Shown here: positions 1 to 5,117 of the stretch, piece after piece | How positions within the stretch are numbered: position 1 is the stretch's first letter | How the letters are laid out: each line of letters begins with the position of its first letter | Assembly: GCA_035718085.1 (NCBI GenBank) | Contig: DASTHS010000258.1 | Coordinates: forward strand, 1-6,325 | DNA length: 6,325 nucleotides | Direction of reading: 5' to 3' | DNA from: DASTHS01 sp035718085 | GTDB lineage: Bacteria; Actinomycetota; Acidimicrobiia; Acidimicrobiales; Palsa-688 | Translations under genes and position numbers: made by a program | The notes under the pieces: model-generated | The model's database searches: none | What the model saw: only the letters and a program-made list of their open reading frames with translations | What the model was told of the DNA's origin: nothing

Positions 1-2
1 CG

Positions 3-206
3 AAGGCCGACGAGACGGCCCTCTCCAACCAGGTGCGAGAGATGGTGGTGCGGGCCCGGCGCGACCACGGCCGCCCGGCCGGCTCCTCCGTCGACGGCGG
101 CTTCGGCGACCGGGTGCGCGCCCAGGTCGGCCCGAGGGGCCTCCCACCCCGCCAGGCGCCGGCGGCGCCGACCGTCGGCCAGGAGCAGCTCGACCTCGGC
201 TTCTGA
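3..206 (+). CDS. C-terminal end of an unidentified protein (5' partial)
   Basis: An open frame enters from the left edge, with its first whole codon at 3, and ends at TGA 204-206, giving 67 visible residues. I do not recognise the family. The first 25 or so residues look helical and charged (KADETALSNQVREMVVRARR). They are followed by a Gly/Pro/Ala-rich, probably disordered tail. The last six residues, QLDLGF (bases 186-203), resemble the hexapeptide by which DNA polymerases and repair proteins bind the beta sliding clamp; the E. coli Pol IV C-terminus QLVLGL is a known example. A DNA replication or repair protein is therefore a reasonable guess, but the motif is short and could arise by chance. 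Codon use matches the other genes in the window. The reading frame is well supported; the function is not. Confidence 0.6.
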   Translation, partial: KADETALSNQVREMVVRARRDHGRPAGSSVDGGFGDRVRAQVGPRGLPPRQAPAAPTVGQEQLDLGF

Positions 207-352
207 GCGCAACGGCGGGCGGGCCCACCGCGCCACAGGGGGCCCGGCCAGGCCGGTGGCGACGAGGGCCAGGCGGCGCGCCTGCGCCACCGACAGCTCG
301 ACCGCAGCTGTGCCCGGATGGGCTACGGGTGTGCGCAGCAGCGGGGCGGCCC

Positions 353-358
353 TACCAT
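353..358 (+). promoter_or_regulatory. Putative -10 box (TACCAT) for the DUF1707 operon
   Basis: TACCAT matches the actinobacterial TANNNT -10 pattern. It lies in the 161-bp gap between the upstream stop (206) and the ATG at 368, ending 9 nt before that ATG. The expected transcription start, about 7 nt past the box, would fall 0-3 nt before the ATG, giving a leaderless or nearly leaderless mRNA. No Shine-Dalgarno sequence precedes the ATG, which fits. No good -35 match is seen. The rest of the gap holds no gene that I can support. Confidence 0.45.
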
Positions 359-367
359 CGCCCGCGG

Positions 368-766
368 ATGCGCATCTCCGACCACGAACGCCAGCGGGCG
401 CTCGACGAGCTCCTCGAGCACCTCAGCGCCGGCCGTCTGGGCATGGACGACTACGTCGAGCGCGTCGGCGAGGTGTACTCGGCCGAGACCCTCGCCGACG
501 TCGACCGGGCCCGACGCGACCTCCCTTGGATGCGGATCGCCCTGCCCGCCGGCGCGAAGGCGGCTGGCGCACGGGCCGCGCTCGGCGCAGGTGGTCGTGC
601 GGCCCCCGCAGCGCTGGGCGCCCGGCTGGTCCTGGTGCTCAGCGCCCTGCTGCTCTGCGCCGGCATCGCCCTGGCCGTCGCCGCCCAGGTGGTCTGGTCG
701 GCGTTGCTCGTCGCCGGCTGGGTGGTCGGCGTCGCCCAGGGTCGGGCCGCCGCCCGCCGGCGCTAG
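368..766 (+). CDS. DUF1707 domain membrane protein
   Basis: A 132-residue protein. Residues 1-53 match the DUF1707 (SHOCT-like) domain: it opens MRISDHERQRA, has the GRL motif at 22-24 followed by an acidic stretch and ER at 31-32, then T41, and closes with DLP at 51-53. A short Ala/Gly-rich linker leads to two hydrophobic stretches, about 83-105 and 107-123, probably a membrane hairpin, then an Arg-rich end that would favour the cytoplasm. This layout of N-terminal DUF1707 and C-terminal membrane helices is typical of actinobacteria, where the domain's role is unknown. I chose ATG 368 because the domain starts exactly there. An in-frame upstream GTG at 329 would add 13 unconserved residues and would include the putative -10 box. 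The stop is 12 nt before the transporter gene, so the two are likely co-transcribed. Family assignment is confident; molecular function is not known. Confidence 0.85.
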   Translation: MRISDHERQRALDELLEHLSAGRLGMDDYVERVGEVYSAETLADVDRARRDLPWMRIALPAGAKAAGARAALGAGGRAAPAALGARLVLVLSALLLCAGIALAVAAQVVWSALLVAGWVVGVAQGRAAARRR

Positions 767-778
767 CCGCCGGGCGCG

Positions 779-2014
779 GTGACCGTCCTCGACGTCGTCG
801 CGCTCCTGGTCGGGGTGGCGGGGGCGGTGGCGCGCCCGTTCAGGCTCCCGCCGTGGGCGATCGCCGCCGCGTGCGTCGCGGTGGTGCTCGCCGTCGGCGG
901 GGCCACCGCGCATGCGGCCGGCACCGCCCTCGAGCCGCTGCGCGACCCGATCGCCTTCCTGCTCGCCGCGGTGCCCCTCGCCGTGCTGCTCGACCGTCTC
1001 GGGTGGTTCGCCGCCGTGGCCGGCCTGCTGGCCCGGCGGGGTGCCGGCGGGGGCGGCCTCTGGGTGCTCGCTGCCCTGGTGACCACGGTGCTCAACCTCG
1101 ACGCCTCGGTGGTGCTGCTGACCCCCCTCTACGTGTCGATCGCCAAGGGGCGGGCGGAACCGCCGATGGTGTTGGCGGTGCAGCCGGTGCTGCTCGCCTG
1201 CCTGGCGTCGTCGGCGCTGCCGGTGTCGAACCTGACCAACCTGATCGCCACGTCGGCGACGGGGGCGTCGACGGGGGAGTTCCTCGCCGCCCTCGGCCTG
1301 CCGTCGCTGGCGGCCACGGTGGTCGGCTGGGTGGCCTACCGCCGGTGGGCCGCGGCGCAGGCGCCCGGCAGCCCGGCGCCGGTGGCCGGCACCCCGCGGC
1401 CGCCGGCGCTCGCCGACGCCTCACCCGACGCCCCTGCCGACCGGCGGGCGATCGTCGCCGGCAGCCTGGTCGTGCTCGGCGTGCTGGTCGGCTTCACCCT
1501 CGGGCACGACGTCGGCCTGCAGCCGTGGGAGGTGGCCCTGGCTGCCGACCTGGTGCTGGTGGCCCTGGTGCGCCAGCTGCCGTGGCGGGTCGTTCCGGTG
1601 AGCACCGCCCTGGTGGCGGCCACGCTCGGGGTGTTGGCGTCGGCGGCCTCGGCGCACCTCCCCGTGGCCCGCCTGATCAGCGGTGCGACGACCCTCGACC
1701 AGCTGCGCGCCACCGGTGCCGCCGCCCTCGCCGCCAACGTGGCGAACAACCTCCCGGCGCTGCTCGTCGCCCTGCCCGCCCTCGGCGCCCACACCTCGCC
1801 GTCGCTGTGGTCGGTGCTGGTGGGGGTGAACATGGGCCCGGTGCTGCTGGCCACCGGCTCCCTGGCCAGCCTGCTGTGGCTCGACTCGCTGGGCCGCCTC
1901 GGCGTCCCCGCCCGCCCGCGTGACTTCACCGCCGTCGGCGTGCGCGTCGGGCTCCCGGCCCTGGTGGCCGGCGCCGCGGTGCACCTCGGGCTCCACGCCG
2001 TCGGCGTCGGCTGA
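779..2014 (+). CDS. ArsB-like / ion transporter superfamily permease
   Basis: A 411-residue integral membrane protein, close to the 429 residues of E. coli ArsB. Two hydrophobic halves flank a hydrophilic Pro/Ala-rich linker at about 191-224. The N-terminal half carries LNLDASVVLLTP (105-116), corresponding to the ArsB ANDGAALILTP region, and LPVSNLTNLI (147-156), corresponding to its VSNLVNIV. The C-terminal half carries NNLP (323-326) and GVNMGP (349-354), then TGSLASLLWLDSLG (359-372), which closely follows the ArsB PIGSLATLLWL signature. These features place it in the ArsB/SLC13-like ion transporter superfamily. ArsB exports arsenite or antimonite, but no arsR, arsC or arsA homologue is visible here, so the substrate is uncertain; another anion is possible. 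The start is GTG 779, the first start after an in-frame stop at 764-766, with no clear ribosome site, so coupling to the upstream gene is likely. It ends 21 nt before rpe. Confidence 0.82.
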   Translation: MTVLDVVALLVGVAGAVARPFRLPPWAIAAACVAVVLAVGGATAHAAGTALEPLRDPIAFLLAAVPLAVLLDRLGWFAAVAGLLARRGAGGGGLWVLAALVTTVLNLDASVVLLTPLYVSIAKGRAEPPMVLAVQPVLLACLASSALPVSNLTNLIATSATGASTGEFLAALGLPSLAATVVGWVAYRRWAAAQAPGSPAPVAGTPRPPALADASPDAPADRRAIVAGSLVVLGVLVGFTLGHDVGLQPWEVALAADLVLVALVRQLPWRVVPVSTALVAATLGVLASAASAHLPVARLISGATTLDQLRATGAAALAANVANNLPALLVALPALGAHTSPSLWSVLVGVNMGPVLLATGSLASLLWLDSLGRLGVPARPRDFTAVGVRVGLPALVAGAAVHLGLHAVGVG

Positions 2015-2024
2015 CGGAGCTGGC

Positions 2025-2035
2025 GAAGAGGCAGG
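2025..2035 (+). promoter_or_regulatory. Purine-rich ribosome binding region of rpe
   Basis: GAAGAGGCAGG lies directly before the ATG at 2036, with a GGAG further upstream at 2016-2019. It sits in the 21-nt gap after the transporter stop and is one of the few purine-rich patches before a start in this window. It supports ATG 2036 over internal starts and fits an internal gene of an operon. Confidence 0.45.
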
Positions 2036-2749
2036 ATGGCGGCCGTGCCCCGCCCCTGGACCCCCTGCCCCGGCGCCGTCCACCTGGCCCCGAGCCTGCT
2101 CGCCGCCGACCCGGGCCGCCTGGCCGACGCGGTGGCCGCCCTCGACGGCGGGGGGGCCGACCGGCTCCACGTCGACGTGATGGACGGAGCGTTCGTGCCC
2201 AACTTCACCTTCCTCGGCACCGACACAGTGCGCATGCTGCGCCGTTGCAGCGACCTGCCGCTCGAGTTGCACCTGATGGTGGAGCGACCCGAGGCCCACC
2301 TCGACACCTTCGCCGACGCCGGCGCCGACGCCATCACGGTGCACTACGAGGTGTCGCCGCACCTGCACCGCACCCTCACGCGCATCCGTGGCCTCGGATG
2401 CCGGGCCGGTGCCGCCATCAACCCGAGCACACCGACGGCGGTGCTCGACGACGTGCTCGAAGCGTGCGACCTGGCGCTCGTGATGACCATCGACCCCGGC
2501 TTCGGCGGCCAGAGGCTGATCCCCCGCATGCTCCACAAGGTCCGGCAGGTGCGCGCCGAGGTCGACCGGCAGGGCCTGGCCACCGAAGTCGAGGTCGACG
2601 GGGGCGTCGACGCCAGCAACGTGCGGGCCTGCGTGGAGGCGGGGGCCACCGTGGTCGTCGCCGGCACCGCCGTCTTCGGTCACCCCGACGGCCCGGCGGC
2701 CGGCGCCCTGGCGGTGCTCGACGCCGCGGGCGCCCCGCCCCGCCGCTGA
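2036..2749 (+). CDS. rpe: Ribulose-phosphate 3-epimerase
   Basis: A 237-residue TIM-barrel enzyme that interconverts D-ribulose 5-phosphate and D-xylulose 5-phosphate in the cytosolic pentose phosphate (or Calvin) pathway. Family signatures run the full length: LAPSLLAAD (17-25, substrate Ser20), HVDVMDGAFVPN (45-56), ELHLMVERP (77-85), INPSTP (128-133), LVMTIDPGFGGQ (148-159) and VEVDGGV (185-191), followed by VVAGTAVFG, the phosphate-binding end. The expected metal ligands and acid/base pair are all present: His45, Asp47, His79 and Asp188, with Asp47 and Asp188 catalytic. Met49, Met81 and Met150 also fit the family. A Pro-rich extension of about 16 residues precedes the first strand, so a shorter start such as GTG 2045 is possible, but the purine-rich patch favours ATG 2036. 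It is probably the last gene of the DUF1707/transporter operon. Assignment is firm. Confidence 0.96.
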   Translation: MAAVPRPWTPCPGAVHLAPSLLAADPGRLADAVAALDGGGADRLHVDVMDGAFVPNFTFLGTDTVRMLRRCSDLPLELHLMVERPEAHLDTFADAGADAITVHYEVSPHLHRTLTRIRGLGCRAGAAINPSTPTAVLDDVLEACDLALVMTIDPGFGGQRLIPRMLHKVRQVRAEVDRQGLATEVEVDGGVDASNVRACVEAGATVVVAGTAVFGHPDGPAAGALAVLDAAGAPPRR

Positions 2750-2771
2750 CCGGCCGGCCCCGCCTGGGTCG

Positions 2772-2799
2772 GGGGCGCGCTGCTCACCACGCGCGCCCC
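2772..2799 (+). terminator. Perfect 9-bp GC hairpin after rpe (terminator-like)
   Basis: GGGGCGCGC (2772-2780) and GCGCGCCCC (2791-2799) are perfect inverted repeats separated by a 10-nt loop, beginning 22 nt after the rpe stop. Position and stability suit transcription termination in a high-GC genome. No T-run follows, and a putative -10 box starts only 4 nt beyond the hairpin, so it could instead be a protein-binding site acting on the next gene. Confidence 0.5.
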
Positions 2800-2802
2800 G
2801 CG

Positions 2803-2808
2803 TACCGT
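2803..2808 (+). promoter_or_regulatory. Putative -10 box (TACCGT) for the DUF347 gene
   Basis: TACCGT fits TANNNT and ends 8 nt before the ATG at 2817, almost the same geometry as TACCAT before the gene at 368. The predicted start of transcription is 0-2 nt before the ATG. A GGAG at 2809-2812 could act as a ribosome site only if transcription began further upstream. No clear -35 box is seen. Confidence 0.45.
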
Positions 2809-2816
2809 GGAGCGCC

Positions 2817-3653
2817 ATGGCTACCCCCCGAGCCGCTGTCCGTCGCGCCCCGGCGCCGCCCGCTCGCCTCTCGCGGTTCCCGACGCCCGAGGCGGTGAAG
2901 GTCCCCGTGGTGCTGGCGGTGTTCTGGCTGGTCAAGCTGGCCACCACCGCCTTCGGTGAGGCGTTCTCCGACAGCCTCGGTGCCCACGTGGTCATCGGCG
3001 CGGCCGTGGAGCTGGCCATGGTGACCAGCGCGGCCTGGCTGCAGTTCCGCGCCACCCGCTACCGGGCGACCGTCTACTGGTACCTGGCGGCGGCGATCGC
3101 CACCTTCGGCACCGGCGTCGCCGACGTCACCCATCAGATCGGGCTGTCGTACTCGGTGACCTCGGCGGGCTGGGCGATCGTGCTGGCTGCGGTGTTCGTG
3201 GCCTGGTACCGCACCGAGGGCACGCTGTCGATCCACTCCATCACGACCCGCCGGCGGGAGGTCTTCTACTGGTGCACGGTCTTCGCCACCTTCGCCCTGG
3301 GCACCGCGCTCGGCGACTGGACCGCCGACGTCGTCGGCCTCGGCTACCTCCCCTCGGCGGCCATCTTCAGCGGTCTCATCGTCGCCGTGTTCGCCCTCTG
3401 GCGGTTGTTGCCGGTGCCCACCGTGATCGCGTTCTGGTCGGCGTACGTGCTCACCCGGCCGGCAGGTGCCAGCTTCGCCGACTACTTCTCCCGATCCACG
3501 GCCACGAGCGGGGCCGGGTACGGCCCGGTGCCCACCGCCGCGGTGCTCGGGGTGCTCGTGGTGGCCGGCATCGCCTACCTGCACCGCAGCGGCGTCGACC
3601 GGCCCGACGCCGAGGGCCGGGCCCTCGACGTCCCGGCCGAGCCGGTGGCCTGA
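2817..3653 (+). CDS. DUF347 four-repeat membrane protein (COG4705-like)
   Basis: A 278-residue polytopic membrane protein with four degenerate copies of the DUF347 repeat, the hallmark of the COG4705 family. Repeat 1 begins after KVP (28-30) and shows FW..K...T..GE..SD (36-52). Repeat 2 has YWY (87-89) and FGTGVAD (97-103). Repeat 3 has YW (151-152) and TFALGTALGD (158-167), then GLGY (174-177). Repeat 4 has FW..YVLTRPAGASFADY (206-223). Each repeat ends in an acidic residue within or near a membrane segment (Glu48/Asp52, Asp103, Asp167/Asp171, Asp222), which suggests a duplicated helical hairpin and about eight membrane helices. The first 25 residues are basic and Pro-rich with no obvious signal peptide. 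The family's function is unknown; the conserved intramembrane acids make cation transport conceivable, but that is inference. ATG 2817 follows a putative -10 box and hairpin, so it probably heads its own transcript, with the phosphatase gene next. Confidence 0.88.
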   Translation: MATPRAAVRRAPAPPARLSRFPTPEAVKVPVVLAVFWLVKLATTAFGEAFSDSLGAHVVIGAAVELAMVTSAAWLQFRATRYRATVYWYLAAAIATFGTGVADVTHQIGLSYSVTSAGWAIVLAAVFVAWYRTEGTLSIHSITTRRREVFYWCTVFATFALGTALGDWTADVVGLGYLPSAAIFSGLIVAVFALWRLLPVPTVIAFWSAYVLTRPAGASFADYFSRSTATSGAGYGPVPTAAVLGVLVVAGIAYLHRSGVDRPDAEGRALDVPAEPVA

Positions 3654-3685
3654 CCGCCCCGGCGGCGATCCGCGGGCATCGGCGG

Positions 3686-4189
3686 GTGGAAGGGCTGGGT
3701 GACCGCAGCCGGCACGGGGGCGTCGACGAGCTCCCCCTGCCGGCGGGGGTGCCGGGCCGGTTGTGGCTGTGCGGCAAGCACCTCGTGGCCCCCGACCCCA
3801 TCGGGCTGCTCGCCGCTCTCGGCGCCAACGCCGTCGTCTGCCTCTGCGAGCGCGCCGAGCTCGCCGGGCGGTGGCCTGGCTACGTCGCCTGGCTGCAGGC
3901 CGACCCGCGGGCCCGGTGGCGGCCGGTGGCCGACCTCGCTGCCCCGCCGCTGCCGGAGGCGACGGCCCTCCTCGACGAGCTGCACCGGCTGCTCCACGAC
4001 GGCGCGGGCGTCGTGGTGCACTGCGGTGCGGGCATCGGCCGGGCCGGCACGGTCGCTGCCGGGCTCCTCGTCCGCTTGGGGGCGTCGCCCGCCGCCGCCG
4101 TGGCCGCCGTGGCCGCCGCCCGCCCGATGGCCGGGCCCGAGGCGGGCCCCCAGCGCCAGCTGCTCGAGCGGCTCGCTAGAGGGCGGTGA
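3686..4189 (+). CDS. Small CX5R protein-tyrosine / dual-specificity phosphatase-like protein
   Basis: About 167 residues from GTG 3686. The phosphatase P-loop is HCGAGIGRAGT (112-122), matching HCX5R(S/T)-type sites, with nucleophile Cys113 and phosphate-binding Arg119. Asp83 in WRPVADL is in the right place, 30 residues before the Cys, to be the general acid. Upstream, LPLPAGVPGRLWLCGK (16-31) and the strand AVVCLCER (49-56) fit the first part of a compact dual-specificity or tyrosine phosphatase fold. It should be cytosolic: no signal peptide or membrane segment is seen. Substrate is unknown. The C-terminal part is Ala-rich, encoded partly by a tandem pair of GCCGTGGCC (4097-4114). The start is uncertain: GTG 3686 has no ribosome site, GTG 3749 is in frame and keeps the core, and the best ribosome site serves an out-of-frame GTG at 3699. 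It begins about 32 nt after the DUF347 gene, probably on the same transcript, and its 3' end overlaps the convergent oxidoreductase gene. Confidence 0.8.
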   Translation: MEGLGDRSRHGGVDELPLPAGVPGRLWLCGKHLVAPDPIGLLAALGANAVVCLCERAELAGRWPGYVAWLQADPRARWRPVADLAAPPLPEATALLDELHRLLHDGAGVVVHCGAGIGRAGTVAAGLLVRLGASPAAAVAAVAAARPMAGPEAGPQRQLLERLARGR

Positions 4190-5117
4190 CCACGATCTTG
4201 CCGAGCTTGCCGCCCGCCTCGAACGCCTCGTAGGCGGCTGCCGCCTCACCGAGCGGGAAGGCGGCGTGCACCGGCACCCGCAACCGGCCGCGGGCGAAGA
4301 GGGGCAGCACGTGGCGCTCCACCCGGCGGGCGGCGTCGGCCTTCCCCTCGAGGGGGCGGGCCCGCAGGGTCGACCCCGAGACGCGGGCCCGCTTGCCCAT
4401 GATCACCCGCAGGTCGACCTCGGCCCGGGCGCCCCCGCCGACGCCGATCACCACGATGCGCCCCCCGGTGGCCAGCTCGGCGAGGTCGGTGGCGAGGTTG
4501 GGCGCTCCGACCAGCTCCAAGACGACGTCGAAGGGCCCGGTGCCGGTCACGTCGGCGGGGTCGACGACGGTGGCTCCCAGGTCCGCGACCGCGGCGCGCA
4601 GCGCGGGGTTGCGCACGGAGGCGACCACCTCGGCCCCTGCGGCCACCCCCAGCTGCACCCCGGCGGTGCCGACACCCCCGGCCGCGCCGGTGACCAGCAG
4701 CCGCTCGCCGGGGCCGAGCCCGGCGGAGCTGAACAGGGCGTCGTGGGCGGTGGTGAACACCTCCGGGAGGCCGCCGGCCTCCGCCCACCCGACGCCGACG
4801 GGCACGGGCATGGCCTCACGCTCGTGCACCACGGCGAGCTCGGCCTGGGCCCCGCCGCCGACGACGGCCATCACCCGGTCACCGACGGCGAAGCGGGTCG
4901 CGCCGGGCCCGAGGGCGACCACCTCGCCGGCGAGCTCCATGCCCGGGATGTCGGCCGGCGAGCCGGCCGGCGGGGGGTAGAGGCCCTTGCGCTGGAGCAC
5001 GTCGGCGCCGTTGAGCCCGGCGGCGCGCACGGCGACGAGCAGCTGGCCGTGACCGGGCGCCGGGTCAGGGCGCTCGCGGACCTCGATGCGGCCGTCGACG
5101 ATGGTGGCGGCGCGCAT
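4176..5117 (-). CDS. NAD(P)H quinone oxidoreductase, PIG3 family (zinc-free MDR)
   Basis: A 313-residue member of the medium-chain dehydrogenase/reductase superfamily, quinone oxidoreductase branch, which reduces quinones with NADPH in the cytosol. The N-terminal GroES-like domain holds AGLNGADVLQRKGLYPPP (33-50), then GMELAGEVVALG (59-70) and VGDRVMAVVGGG (78-89). LPEVFTTAHDALF (117-129) precedes the Rossmann domain, whose nucleotide-binding loop is VTGAAGGVGTAGVQ (142-155). GSTLRARPLEGKA (248-260) and the ending GGKLGKIVV (302-310) are typical of the PIG3 (TP53I3-like) subfamily. No cysteine-rich structural zinc loop or catalytic zinc ligands are present, as expected. Length is normal for the family. 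The ATG overlaps the stop of the upstream NlpC/P60 gene by one base (TGATG on the minus strand) and no separate strong ribosome site is seen, so translation is probably coupled. Family is confident; the physiological substrate is not known. Confidence 0.93.
   Translation of the reverse strand: MRAATIVDGRIEVRERPDPAPGHGQLLVAVRAAGLNGADVLQRKGLYPPPAGSPADIPGMELAGEVVALGPGATRFAVGDRVMAVVGGGAQAELAVVHEREAMPVPVGVGWAEAGGLPEVFTTAHDALFSSAGLGPGERLLVTGAAGGVGTAGVQLGVAAGAEVVASVRNPALRAAVADLGATVVDPADVTGTGPFDVVLELVGAPNLATDLAELATGGRIVVIGVGGGARAEVDLRVIMGKRARVSGSTLRARPLEGKADAARRVERHVLPLFARGRLRVPVHAAFPLGEAAAAYEAFEAGGKLGKIVVTAL

Noticed and set aside
244..256. CCGGCC-A-GGCCGG inverted repeat in the gap before the DUF1707 gene
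   Set aside because: Short GC palindromes are common by chance at this composition, the one-base centre cannot form a normal hairpin loop, and it is about 100 bp from the putative promoter box.
256..1923. A 555-codon plus-strand open frame across the DUF1707 and transporter genes
   Set aside because: Its translation is Arg/Pro/Gly-rich low-complexity sequence with no recognisable domain, and it overlaps two well-supported genes in another frame. Long false frames are expected at this GC content.
2492..2494. Asp153 in the rpe motif where E. coli has Asn (NPGFGGQ)
   Set aside because: This position varies in the family (human RPE has Glu there), and all catalytic and metal-binding residues are intact, so it is not a sign of altered function.
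1421..3055. A 544-codon minus-strand open frame opposite the transporter, rpe and the start of the DUF347 gene
   Set aside because: It is His/Gly/Arg-rich with no family features and is the antisense shadow of three real genes, including the very clear rpe.
4097..4114. Tandem GCCGTGGCC repeat in the phosphatase gene
   Set aside because: Only two 9-bp copies inside an Ala-rich coding stretch; simple codon bias explains it.
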